In this document: positions 42,381 through 50,872 of the stretch, piece by piece
Numbering within the stretch: position 1 is the stretch's first letter
Layout of the letters: each line of letters starts with the position of its first letter
NCBI RefSeq assembly: GCF_900157385.1
Contig: NZ_LT717701.1
Coordinates: 2,607,331 to 2,671,330, forward strand
Length of the DNA: 64,000 nucleotides
Direction of reading: 5' to 3'
Source: Mycobacterium terramassiliense
Lineage (GTDB): Bacteria; Actinomycetota; Actinomycetes; Mycobacteriales; Mycobacteriaceae
The notes under the pieces: model-generated
What the model was told of the DNA's origin: nothing
The model's database searches: none
The model's input: the letters and a program-made list of their open reading frames with translations, nothing else
Position numbers and translations under genes: made by a program

Positions 42381-42467
42381 GCGGCCCGCCCGGTCATCTA
42401 ATGTTCACAATGGTCACAGCAAACACACACGTGATTGAAAACGCGGCGCGAGGGATAATCACCTCTC

Positions 42468-42695
42468 ATGGCCACGTTTCGAATTGTCGACCCACACGGC
42501 GAGGTCGTGGCGACAAAAAAGTTTGACCGCGCGGAGGACGCCCACGCGTGGTTCACCGGCTCCATCGGCAGCACCGAGCTGGGCTGGCGCATGGAGGTCG
42601 ACGACGACGGGCAATGGGCGTTCTTCGACGACACCGAGGGGTTCACCGCCGTGGCGAGCCGCCCGGCGGTCGTCCGGCCGCGTAATCCGTGTTAG
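42468..42695 (+). CDS. Small conserved-looking hypothetical protein
   Basis: 75 residues, ATG at 42468 close to a GCGAGGGA. Sequence RIVDPHGEVVATKKFDRAEDAHAWFTG...ELGWRMEVDDDGQWAFFDDTEG looks like a small soluble alpha-beta protein. The coding bias (GC-rich third positions) is that of a real gene. No family is recognised. The preceding gap (42381-42467) contains two direct TTCACA/GTCACA-like elements of unknown meaning. Confidence 0.6.
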   Translation: MATFRIVDPHGEVVATKKFDRAEDAHAWFTGSIGSTELGWRMEVDDDGQWAFFDDTEGFTAVASRPAVVRPRNPC

Positions 42696-42715
42696 GCATT
42701 GACGCGCTGAAAACC

Positions 42716-43435
42716 CTATGGCACATGAACATTCGCATCCTCGGAGAGGACGCGATGAAGCAATTCCCCGGTCTCGAGTAGGTGCTTGCTGACCAGCGAT
42801 TGCGCCCTCGCAACCTCGCGTCGGCGCACCGCGTTGAGCAGCGCCGCGTGCTCGCGGTCGGACTGTCCCTTGTAGGACGGCAGACCGAACTTGAACCGCA
42901 GATAACGCTCGCCGCGCTCGTGCAGCATCGCGATCATCGCGAACAGCTGCGGGCGCCCGGCGGGCTCGTAGAGGCTCATGTGAAAGGCCTCGTTGCGCAC
43001 CGCATACAGGGACGGTTCCGTTTCGGCCGCCGCCGCCGCGCACAGCGCCTCGGCGCGTCGCAACGAGGCCGGCGTGTGGGCAGGGATCGCCAGCCCGACG
43101 GCAAGGCTCTCGAGCGCGGCCCGGATCTCATAGACTTCGCGCGCCTCATCGGCCGACATCGGTGCGACGGTGGCACCCTTGTTCATCTCGACCCTCGCCC
43201 AGCCCTCGCTTTCGAGCTGGCGCAGGGCCTCCCTAACCGGGATCGCGGAGACCGAGAAGTGCCGCGCGATGGCGTCCTGGCGAAGCGGCGCGCCCGGGGC
43301 GAGGGTGCCGTCGACGATCGCGGCGCGCAGCGCGTCGGCGATCAGCCGCGGTGTGCTGCCCCGTTCGGCGATCGACAGTGCCGTGGGCAGCGCGCCCAGA
43401 GCGTTGTCCGGCGAGGATTGGCCTGTTACGCTCAT
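42716..43435 (-). CDS. GntR-family (FCD) transcriptional regulator
   Basis: 239 residues from the ATG at 43435. The winged helix (about 25-95) has LIADALRAAIVDGTLAPGAPLRQDAIARHF and PVREALRQLESEGWARV; the C-terminal helical FCD domain (about 100-230) has EVYEIRAALESLAVGLA, NEAFHMSLYEPAGRPQL and the metal/ligand His near REHAALLNAV. The frame stays open far upstream on the minus strand, but only opposite the MFS gene. It is divergent from that gene and is the likely local regulator of it. Confidence 0.92.
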   Translation of the reverse strand: MSVTGQSSPDNALGALPTALSIAERGSTPRLIADALRAAIVDGTLAPGAPLRQDAIARHFSVSAIPVREALRQLESEGWARVEMNKGATVAPMSADEAREVYEIRAALESLAVGLAIPAHTPASLRRAEALCAAAAAETEPSLYAVRNEAFHMSLYEPAGRPQLFAMIAMLHERGERYLRFKFGLPSYKGQSDREHAALLNAVRRREVARAQSLVSKHLLETGELLHRVLSEDANVHVP

Positions 43436-43437
43436 CA

Positions 43438-43453
43438 CTATATTATATACAAT
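43438..43453. promoter_or_regulatory. AT-rich operator-like site between gntR and the MFS gene
   Basis: CTATATTATATACAAT is an isolated fully AT-rich stretch in GC-rich DNA, directly before the GntR start. ATTGTATATAATATAG on the other strand resembles the TTGTATAC-type sites bound by FCD-GntR regulators. Confidence 0.5.
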
Positions 43454-43513
43454 GTGAGCCACGACGGGGCGTGAATCGCCGCGGTCGTTCAACCGTGGCA
43501 ACGGAGGCGCCAG

Positions 43514-44812
43514 GTGACTACGACGGAACGTTCCAGTCTCACTCGGCGCCGGACGCCGCTCAATCGTTCTCAGATCGCGGGATTTTGGGGCGCCTGGACG
43601 GGCTGGACGCTCGACGGCATGGACTCGTTCATCTACGCGCTGGTGCTCACACCGGCGCTGACCGAGCTGCTGCCCCGTTCGGGTTTCGCGGCCACATCGA
43701 CGAATGTCGGTCTCGCGGGATCGATCCTGTTCGCGCTGTTCCTGGTGGGCTGGGGTCTGTCGTTCATCTGGGGGCCGATCGCCGACCGCTTCGGGCGGAC
43801 CAAGGTGCTGGCCGCAACCATCTTCACCTTCGCGATCTTCACCGGGCTTTCGGCCATGGCGCACAACGTGTGGGAGCTCGCGACCTTCCGGTTCATCGCG
43901 GGTGTCGGCATCGGCGGCGAGTGGGCGCTGGCGGGAACCTACGTGGCCGAGGCCTGGCCCGAAGACCGGCGCAAGATGGGGGCGGGCTATCTGCAGACCG
44001 GCTATTACGCCGGATTCTTCCTGGCGGCGGCCTTGAATTACACGGTCGGCGTGCATTTCGGTTGGCGCGCAATGTTTCTGACGGGCGCGGTGCCCGTCGT
44101 CGTCGCGATCCTGATCCTCACCCGGGTGCGGGAGACCGAGAAGTGGGAGAAACTCGAGGCCGATCCGGCGGTCCGGGTGAAGCCGTTGCGCGAGATCCTC
44201 GGCCCGCGCTACCGGCGGCGCACCTGGGTGGCCTGCGCGCTGGTGACGATCGCGATCGTGGGCCTGTGGGCCGGCGCGGTCTACGAACCGACGGCCGTGA
44301 TTCAACTGGCGCAGCACGCGGGCTTCGACAAGGGCGGCGCCACCAGAACGGCCTCGTGGGCCACCGGCCTGTTGTCCATCGGCACCATCCTGGGCTGCCT
44401 GATCGTGCCGGTGCTGTCGGAGCGGATCGGGCGTAGGAAGACACTCGCGATTTACTTTGCGGGAATGGCGATTTCGATCGCCGGCAGCTTCGGTTGGGCC
44501 TTTTACCTGCCCAAAGGGCTCGCGCCGTTCATCGCGTGGCTGTTCGTGCTCGGGTTCTTCGGCGGCAACTTTGCCATCTTCAGCCTCTGGTTGCCCGAGC
44601 AATTCGAGACGCGTGTGCGCGCGACGGCGTTCGCGTTCTGCACCTCGTTCGGCCGCTTCGTGGGGGCCGGGGTGAACTTCCTGCTCGGCGCGGCGGTACT
44701 GCACACGCACACGCTGGGATTGCCCGTGGCGCTGACGGCCGTCGCCTTCGTCGTCGGGCTCTTCGTCATCCCGCTGGCGCCCGAAACCAGGGGCGAGGCG
44801 CTGCCCCAATAA
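43514..44812 (+). CDS. MFS transporter, aromatic acid/metabolite:H+ symporter type
   Basis: 432 residues; GTG start after GGAGG at good spacing. Twelve hydrophobic helices; loop 2-3 motif GPIADRFGRTKVLAA and loop 8-9 motif SERIGRRKTLAI are the MFS signatures; RFIAGVGIGGEWALAGTYVAE is typical of the metabolite:H+ and aromatic acid:H+ symporters. With the divergent GntR regulator it looks like an inducible uptake unit for an organic acid. No catabolic enzymes are adjacent. Confidence 0.92.
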   Translation: MTTTERSSLTRRRTPLNRSQIAGFWGAWTGWTLDGMDSFIYALVLTPALTELLPRSGFAATSTNVGLAGSILFALFLVGWGLSFIWGPIADRFGRTKVLAATIFTFAIFTGLSAMAHNVWELATFRFIAGVGIGGEWALAGTYVAEAWPEDRRKMGAGYLQTGYYAGFFLAAALNYTVGVHFGWRAMFLTGAVPVVVAILILTRVRETEKWEKLEADPAVRVKPLREILGPRYRRRTWVACALVTIAIVGLWAGAVYEPTAVIQLAQHAGFDKGGATRTASWATGLLSIGTILGCLIVPVLSERIGRRKTLAIYFAGMAISIAGSFGWAFYLPKGLAPFIAWLFVLGFFGGNFAIFSLWLPEQFETRVRATAFAFCTSFGRFVGAGVNFLLGAAVLHTHTLGLPVALTAVAFVVGLFVIPLAPETRGEALPQ

Positions 44813-44829
44813 GACTGTGGCAGAGCGCT

Positions 44830-45852
44830 TTACGTGGCCAAATGTGTTGCCACCAACTCGCCGGCCAGCGGGTACTCGCGCAGGGCGGCGCAGATCAAGC
44901 CGGTCAGTTCGCGCAGCATCATCTCGTCGCCATTTCGGCTGCGAAGCAGGTCGGCGATCCACGCCGCCGTCTCGGGGATCGGACGGTGGTCACCGGTCAG
45001 CAAGGCCGCCGATACGGCGTGCAATATCTGGTGCAACGCGTCGTCGGCGATGTCCATGACGCTGTGCAGGACGTCGGCCTCGGGCGTGGTCACCGCGGCG
45101 ACGAGCGACCATCGCTCGCGCAACAGCGCGACGAGCCGGCGGTGGTCCTCCTCGAGCGCGGCCTGTTCGGCGGCCGCTTCGTCGGGCAGCGGCGCGGCCG
45201 GTTCGACGACCGTGGGCAGGGAATCCATCGCCGCGATGGCACCCTGCGCGTCAGCCGCCCACGCCGTCGCACCGAGCGCGCGGGCGCGCACGTCGTCGTC
45301 GCCAAAGGCGGGGCCGCCGACCAGGATCGGCACGCCGACAGCGGTGCTCGCCTCGATGAATCGGCGGCAGGTTGGCAGCGATCCGAGCACCGAGCAGCTG
45401 ACCGCGACGGCATCGGGACCCAAGTCTTGAAGGTGCTGATTGAGGCGAAGCGGGTTGGTCGACGCACCCAGCAGGGTGGTGTCCCAGCCCTCCGCCCGCA
45501 ACGCGCAGTGGACGATCATCGCGGGCAAGGCGTGCCATTCCCGTTCCGCGCAGGCCACGACGACGCTGCCGCGGGTGACGGGGCGCAGTTGCACGTGCTC
45601 CTCCACGACCTTGGTCGCCGAGAGGGCCATGGCGGTCGCGGCGTGCTCCTGTGCCACCGTCCATTCGCCGCGTTGCCAACGTTTGCCCACCTCGCGCTGT
45701 GCGGCGGCGATGACATCGGTAAGCACCGTCAGCGGCTCCACGCCGCCGGCCAGCATGCCCTGCACTAACTGGGTGATCGCCGCGGTATCGCCCCCGCCCA
45801 GCGCGTCGTCGTAGCGCTGCAGCGGATCCGCCGGGACGCTCAACTGCCGCAT
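44830..45852 (-). CDS. Cobalamin (B12)-binding domain protein
   Basis: 340 residues from the ATG at 45852, which overlaps the 3' end of the phosphatase gene by 13 nt. A helical cap (about 1-85, ITQLVQGMLAGGVEPLTVLTDVIAAAQREVGKRWQRGEWTVAQEHAAT) is followed by a Rossmann-like B12 domain (about 92-205, VVVACAEREWHALPAMIVHCALRAEGW, AVAVSCSVLGSLPTCRR, PILVGGPAFG). The lower-ligand motif DxHxxG appears as EWHALP: the His is kept, the Gly replaced, close to the ExH of CarH-type photoreceptors. The C-terminal helical part (about 240-340) is unassigned. It has no DNA-binding domain, so it probably signals through the phosphatase. Confidence 0.85.
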   Translation of the reverse strand: MRQLSVPADPLQRYDDALGGGDTAAITQLVQGMLAGGVEPLTVLTDVIAAAQREVGKRWQRGEWTVAQEHAATAMALSATKVVEEHVQLRPVTRGSVVVACAEREWHALPAMIVHCALRAEGWDTTLLGASTNPLRLNQHLQDLGPDAVAVSCSVLGSLPTCRRFIEASTAVGVPILVGGPAFGDDDVRARALGATAWAADAQGAIAAMDSLPTVVEPAAPLPDEAAAEQAALEEDHRRLVALLRERWSLVAAVTTPEADVLHSVMDIADDALHQILHAVSAALLTGDHRPIPETAAWIADLLRSRNGDEMMLRELTGLICAALREYPLAGELVATHLAT

Positions 45853-47150
45853 GTCACCGCAAACAACGCCATGTCGTCGTGCGCGCGGCCGTCGAGGTGC
45901 TCGATGACGTGCTGTTCGACGACCTCGCAAATCACTTCCGGCCCCGCGCCGGCGTAGGGGGGCAGCAGCGCGAGGAGCCGCTCGACGCCGTACTGCCCGT
46001 CGGCGCCGAACGCCTCGTCGATGCCGTCGGTGAACATCAGCATCGTGTCGCCGCCGTCCAGCTGGATCGTCACCGCGGTGTATGCGACCCGTGCCACCAT
46101 GCCCGCCGCGGTGCCGCCCACCTCGACCTCTTCCACCCGGCCGTCAGCGCGCAGCACGATCGGCTTCGGGTGACCGGCCGAGGCGACGTCCATCCGAAGG
46201 CGGCCGCCCCCGGCAGGCCGCATCCGGGCGCACACCACCGTGACGAGTTGTGAGGTGGCCTCGTCGCAGAGCACACTGTTCAGCGCGCCGAGCACCACCT
46301 CGGGACGACGGTCGAAATGCGCTGCGGTGCGGATGCTTTGGCGGGCACGGCCGTTCAGAGCGGCCGCGGCCACGCCCTTGCCGCACACGTCACCCAGGCA
46401 CAGCACCCAGTCCCCGTCGTCCCCGTGCGCGTCGTAGAAGTCTCCGCCGATGTCGAGCTGTTCGGCCGCCGGGCGGTAGCGGGCCGCCATGCGGACGCCA
46501 TCGATCCGCGGCAGGGACGGTGGGCGCAAGCTCTCCTGAATTACGGCCGCGATGCGTGCGCGCTCCTCGTAGAGGCGCGCGGAGTCCAGGGCCAGGGCGG
46601 CGCGTTCCGCTACGCGCTGGATGAGTTCGAGATCCTCGTCGAAGGGGCGCCGCCCGTCGCCGCGCACCATGACCAGTGCGCCGAACGTCGTGCCCCGCGC
46701 CGTGAGCCCGACGCCGAGCACATCGGCGGGTTGCAACGTGGCGGCCTCTTGCACCAGTCGCGGGTGCGGAATCATGGCGGTCAGGCTGGCCTCGGCGTCG
46801 GTGCCGAGGGCGACGTGGGCGAGCTCGGTGCGACCGGTCCGCAAAACGCGGCCCAGGCCTTCGAAGTCGATGGAGCGCTGGGAGACGACGGCATGGAATC
46901 CGGCGTCGTCGCCGCCGACCAAGAGCAGCCCACCGGTCTGGATGTCCGGCAATATCGCCACGGACCAGTCGGCCAGCTGCGGACGGATCGACGTCAACAA
47001 CCGCAGGGCCGTGCGGCGCAGGTTGAGCGACCCGGCGAGCCCGTGGGCGACCTTTTCGACCAGCTGGTCACGGTCACGAACCGAGAGCGCCGCCGACGAT
47101 GCGGCTGCTTTCGTTGTTGTCTGCCTGGCAGAAGTCTGGATTACGCGCAT
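45840..47150 (-). CDS. GAF - SpoIIE/PP2C-type protein phosphatase
   Basis: 436 residues. A GAF-like sensor (about 30-190) precedes the PP2C domain (about 205-430) with PAAEQLDIGGDFYDA, LGDVCGKGVAAAALN, SAGHPKPIVL, MLMFTDGIDEAFG and AHDDMALF, so all metal-binding Asp positions are present. RsbU/RsbP-like enzymes dephosphorylate anti-anti-sigma factors to release a sigma factor. It has no kinase module and no anti-sigma gene beside it; the overlapping B12-binding gene is the apparent partner. Confidence 0.92.
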   Translation of the reverse strand: MRVIQTSARQTTTKAAASSAALSVRDRDQLVEKVAHGLAGSLNLRRTALRLLTSIRPQLADWSVAILPDIQTGGLLLVGGDDAGFHAVVSQRSIDFEGLGRVLRTGRTELAHVALGTDAEASLTAMIPHPRLVQEAATLQPADVLGVGLTARGTTFGALVMVRGDGRRPFDEDLELIQRVAERAALALDSARLYEERARIAAVIQESLRPPSLPRIDGVRMAARYRPAAEQLDIGGDFYDAHGDDGDWVLCLGDVCGKGVAAAALNGRARQSIRTAAHFDRRPEVVLGALNSVLCDEATSQLVTVVCARMRPAGGGRLRMDVASAGHPKPIVLRADGRVEEVEVGGTAAGMVARVAYTAVTIQLDGGDTMLMFTDGIDEAFGADGQYGVERLLALLPPYAGAGPEVICEVVEQHVIEHLDGRAHDDMALFAVTCGS

Positions 47151-47345
47151 CGCACTACACTTCCCGCCCCTGGAAAGGCGTCATTTGTTCGGTCGTACTG
47201 TCCGCTAGCTCGGCGGCGGGGATGTGAACAGATGCCAGGCTCGGAAAGGGAGAGGTGACGATTTCGCGTCAAGGCATCAGGGCTGGAATCTCAACCTGAC
47301 TGCCAATCTACGGCATACCCGTGTTTGCGGCGCCGCCCTGCTCGC

Positions 47346-47603
47346 CTAGGGGCATACCTCGCAGGCGATGCCGTCGCCGTCGCGGTCAAGACCGGGCCGG
47401 TAGCCCGGCTGCCCGCGGTAGATCGGAGCCACACCGGCGGCGCACGCCGCTCGGCAATTCGGGTAGTAGGCGCTTGACCCTGTCGTCGGCGCGGGCGACG
47501 GCGTCGTGGTGGACGGGCCAGCAGCGGCCACGGGTGCGACCGCTATCCCGGTAACCATTGCTCCCGCGATGAGCACTGCCCGTAGCACGTTGCGACCTCC
47601 CAT
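47346..47603 (-). CDS. Secreted Excalibur calcium-binding domain protein
   Basis: 85 residues: a signal peptide (VLRAVLIAGAMVTGIAVAPVAAA), a Thr/Pro linker and the Excalibur domain YYPNCRAACAAG... YRPGLDRDGDGIACEVCP with the DxDxDG calcium loop and paired Cys. Such domains are found on extracellular nucleases and cell-wall proteins; alone it has no known function. The 195 nt upstream of the phosphatase gene contain no further gene. Confidence 0.9.
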   Translation of the reverse strand: MGGRNVLRAVLIAGAMVTGIAVAPVAAAGPSTTTPSPAPTTGSSAYYPNCRAACAAGVAPIYRGQPGYRPGLDRDGDGIACEVCP

Positions 47604-47681
47604 TCTCTCGCATCGTTGCCCTTTGCTGCTGATTACTCAGCTAACACGGTGCAGCGGTTGTGAGGCAAGCGTTCGCGAACG

Positions 47682-49328
47682 TCAGCGGCCGAGCTGTACG
47701 GCCTTGACCACGAGCAACAGCGCGCCGACGACCAGGTAGCTGCGCAGGGCGATCATGCCGAGCCGGGTGCCGGGGGACCAGGTGACCGGCTCCAGCAGCG
47801 TCAGGGGCGGCATCCGCCAACTATCGCGATCCACCGGGCGCGCCGGCGGCTTCGAGGCCGGCGGCGTGGGCTGCCGGCGGCCCATCCAGCGCAGCGCCGG
47901 TACCGCGGCCGCCGCAAGCGCAATCAGCGCCAGCGTCAGATAACCGGCGACGGAGACGACGTCGATGTGGGGAAACAATGTGGTGGCCATCAGGATCCCC
48001 GACAGCAGCAGCAGCGTGGCGACGATCAGCCCGGCGATCCAGTTCAGCCAGGGCCGATTGATCCAGGGGCCCAACACTTCCCGGTCGTTGCACAACAGCA
48101 GGAGGAACACGCTGGCGCTGGGCAAGAGCAGACCGGCAAGGGCCTGCACCGCGGTCGTGATCAAGCCGAGCGGGGCGCCGGGGATCAGCACGATGGCCGC
48201 CGCCAGCACCACCATCGCGGTGTAGGACAGGTAGAACTGCTTGGCGTCGGCGAAACCGCGGTGCAGCGAGTGCTTGAGGCCGAACACGTCGCCGAAGGCG
48301 TAACTGGTGGCCAGGGTCACCGCGGCCGCGCCGATGATCGACGCGTCCATCAGCACGATGGCGAAAATCGAGCCGAGCGCGTCGCTGTGTTGGCCGAGCA
48401 GGCGCGCGACGGCGCCGGCGTCGGTGAAGCCGCCCACGGTACCGGTGGAGCGCCCGGCCCATTCGCCGGTGATCACCAGCGCCGCCGCGCCGACGATCAC
48501 GACGAACGCCCCGATGACGGTGTCGGCGCGCTCGTAGGCCATGAACCGCGGGGTGATGCGTTTGTCGACGACGTTGGACTGCTGAAAGAACAGCTGCCAG
48601 GGCGCGACGGTCGTCCCCACGATGGCGATGATCAGCAGCACCGCCTCCGAACTCGCACCCCCCGAGATACCCGGCACCACAAAGGATTTCGCGGCATGAC
48701 CCCACTGCGGATGCGACATCAACAGCATCGGTATCTGCAGCAGGGTGACGGCGATGAACACAAACATGGCCCGCTCCCAGCGCCGGAAGCTGCCACTGGC
48801 CATGATGGCGACCAGCGCGACCGCCGAGATCGGCACCACGACGTGCTTGGAGACGCCGATGTAGTCGGCCGCCAGGCTGATGCCGATGAACTCGGTGACG
48901 ATCGTGAGGAAGTTGAGCAGAAACAGGTCACCGACCGAGAACCAGCCCCAGCCGCGGCCGAAGCGTTCGTTGATCAACCGGGCATGCCCGACGCCGGTGA
49001 CGGCGCCCAGCCGGACCACCATTTCCTGGTTGACGATGAGCACCGGGATCAGCAGCAGCAGCACCCACAGCAGCGAGTATCCGTAGTTCTGGCCGGCCTG
49101 GGCGTAGGTGGCGATGCCGCCGGCGTCGTTGTCCCCGACCATCACGATGATGCCGGGACCGACGATGGCCAACAGCGTCAGCAGCCGTGTCTTCCACGTC
49201 CGGGGGTGGTCTACCTCGCTGAGTTTGATGCGCCCGAACGCGCCCTCGATATCGCCCAGGTGCGCGGAATCGAGCACCGCGCTGGCAGCCGCCACGGGTG
49301 GCGACGGCTTGTCTGCGCTCGCGGTCAC
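47682..49328 (-). CDS. Nramp-family transporter with a non-canonical (Mg-type) metal site
   Basis: 548 residues; the GTG at 49328 overlaps the stop of the MgtE_N/CBS gene (GTGA). About eleven helices. Helix 1 reads GPGIIVMVGDNDAGGIATYAQAG where typical Nramps have the DPGN motif, and helix 6 reads VGTTVAPWQLFFQQ where typical Nramps have MPH. Loss of the soft methionine ligand and of the Asn while the Asp stays is the pattern described for Nramp-related Mg2+ transporters (NRMT). The N-terminal 40 residues and the C-terminal tail are extra. Coupling to a Mg-sensing-type protein supports Mg2+ transport. Confidence 0.88.
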   Translation of the reverse strand: MTASADKPSPPVAAASAVLDSAHLGDIEGAFGRIKLSEVDHPRTWKTRLLTLLAIVGPGIIVMVGDNDAGGIATYAQAGQNYGYSLLWVLLLLIPVLIVNQEMVVRLGAVTGVGHARLINERFGRGWGWFSVGDLFLLNFLTIVTEFIGISLAADYIGVSKHVVVPISAVALVAIMASGSFRRWERAMFVFIAVTLLQIPMLLMSHPQWGHAAKSFVVPGISGGASSEAVLLIIAIVGTTVAPWQLFFQQSNVVDKRITPRFMAYERADTVIGAFVVIVGAAALVITGEWAGRSTGTVGGFTDAGAVARLLGQHSDALGSIFAIVLMDASIIGAAAVTLATSYAFGDVFGLKHSLHRGFADAKQFYLSYTAMVVLAAAIVLIPGAPLGLITTAVQALAGLLLPSASVFLLLLCNDREVLGPWINRPWLNWIAGLIVATLLLLSGILMATTLFPHIDVVSVAGYLTLALIALAAAAVPALRWMGRRQPTPPASKPPARPVDRDSWRMPPLTLLEPVTWSPGTRLGMIALRSYLVVGALLLVVKAVQLGR

Positions 49329-50656
49329 GGTCCTTCGCCTCCGGAAGCGGGCCCGTGGCCGTCGGATTGGGTGATCTCGCGGAAGGGTCGGGGTGCGGGT
49401 TCGCGCCTGCGCCAGTCCTCGGGGATGGTCTCTTCCAGGACGTCGTCGACGGTGACCACCCCGAGCACCCGGTCCTGCTCGTCCACGACGGGGATGGAGT
49501 AGAGGTTGAAGTCCGCCATCAAGAGCGCGATGTCGGTCAGGTCCGCGTCGGGGCCCACGCACACCGGGTCGGAATCCATCAGCGTCCCAACGCTTTCGCC
49601 GGGATCGGCCTGCAGCAGGGTGATCACCGACACCACACCGGCGAGGCGGTCGCCTTCATCGAGGATGTGCAGCTTGATCAGCGCCTCCGGCTGCACGGTG
49701 CGGGCGGCCGCTATGAGCGCCAGCGCCGAGCCGGCGGTCGCGGTGGCGGCGCACGAGACGAAGTCGACGTTCATCAGTCCGCCGGCGCTTTCGGGGTTGA
49801 ACCCCATCAGCGTGATCACCTTTGTGCGCTGGGGGGCCGGCATCAGGTCCAGCACGCGCCGCCGTCGTGACTGGCGCAGGTCGGCGATCGCGTCGGCGGC
49901 ATCGTCGGCGCGCATGCGGCCCAGCAGGGCCGCGACCTCGTCGTCGGGCATGCCGTCGAGGAGGCGGCTGGCCTTGTCGGGGTCCAGCTCCTCGAACACG
50001 TCGGCTTCCAATTCCGGGTCGCTGTGTACCCGGTCGAGGATTTCGCCGCCTTCGGCCTTGTCCGCCTCCTCGAGGAGATCGGCGATCTCGGCGGCTTTGA
50101 ACTCGCCGAACCGGTCCGACAGGCGCCGCACGGCATCCGAGCGGGCGTGGCCGATCAGCGGTTCGAACGCCTTCCAATCCCGCGCGGCATGGCCGCCGGA
50201 CTGCTTGATCAAACCGAACAACTTTGGTGGCCGGCGGGTATCCAGCCGCGCAACCACCCAGCCGGCGCCGGTGTCGTCGAGCTCGACGTCGTATGCGCGC
50301 ACCAAATCCGCGGCGGCCACGTCGATGAGCCGGTGGCCCAACACGTCGGCGCGCAGCAGCACCTCCCCGTCGCGGCGCTCGAAGCCCCGGAGGTCAACTT
50401 TGTTCTTCGTCATGATGATTCGTTCCGGAGTGAGCTCATTGATGGATTTGCTACCGATGAACACGCGCCGCCCGCCGACCCCGGCCACGATCCCGGTCAC
50501 CAGCGGGTACTCGTCGGCGCCCCGCAGCCGCACGATGACGTCCTCGACGCGGCCCACGGCCTCGCCGGAACGGGCCAGGACCGGCGCGCGCAGCAGCTCC
50601 GAGAGATGGATTACCGGCAGCGCGCCGCGGGCTTCCGCGGTCTCCGATGTGCTCAC
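49325..50656 (-). CDS. PRC-barrel / MgtE_N / CBS-pair regulatory protein
   Basis: 443 residues. PRC-barrel-like start (ARSGEAVGRVEDVIVRL, about 20-95), a second barrel-like segment to about 165, the MgtE_N superhelix (about 180-290, LDPDKASRLLDGMPDDEVAALLGRMRADDAADAIADL) and two CBS motifs (about 300-420, MNVDFVSCAATATAG, IPVVDEQDRVLGVVTVDDVLEETIPEDW). The transmembrane MgtE channel is absent. In MgtE the same cytosolic part senses Mg2+ and gates the pore; here it is encoded just upstream of, and overlaps, an Nramp-type transporter, so it is likely the gating or sensing subunit. Confidence 0.9.
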   Translation of the reverse strand: MSTSETAEARGALPVIHLSELLRAPVLARSGEAVGRVEDVIVRLRGADEYPLVTGIVAGVGGRRVFIGSKSINELTPERIIMTKNKVDLRGFERRDGEVLLRADVLGHRLIDVAAADLVRAYDVELDDTGAGWVVARLDTRRPPKLFGLIKQSGGHAARDWKAFEPLIGHARSDAVRRLSDRFGEFKAAEIADLLEEADKAEGGEILDRVHSDPELEADVFEELDPDKASRLLDGMPDDEVAALLGRMRADDAADAIADLRQSRRRRVLDLMPAPQRTKVITLMGFNPESAGGLMNVDFVSCAATATAGSALALIAAARTVQPEALIKLHILDEGDRLAGVVSVITLLQADPGESVGTLMDSDPVCVGPDADLTDIALLMADFNLYSIPVVDEQDRVLGVVTVDDVLEETIPEDWRRREPAPRPFREITQSDGHGPASGGEGP

Positions 50657-50872
50657 TTGTCCTCCTCAACGCTGTGCGCTAGTCGCCCGCAGGATGCGAT
50701 GTGCGGGTACGGCTTACAACCAGGTTCGGTGATGGCGCAAGTATGGTGGCTTGACCGGCTCGGCCGCCAGAGCGTACGCCCCCGCCGCGGGGCATGACCA
50801 CAGCCGAGAAGTGAACGTCGGGTGGCCATTCGGGGATACGCCCCCGGCTACCTAAATCGCTTGTGCGACAGG

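Noticed and set aside
43436..44962. N-terminal extension of the GntR frame through the MFS gene
   Set aside because: The extension is Arg/Gln/His-rich and opposite a clear MFS protein; GntR proteins start at the ATG at 43435.
50657..50872. Mg2+ riboswitch (M-box) before the MgtE_N gene
   Set aside because: The conserved M-box blocks could not be found by eye, although the context made it worth looking for.
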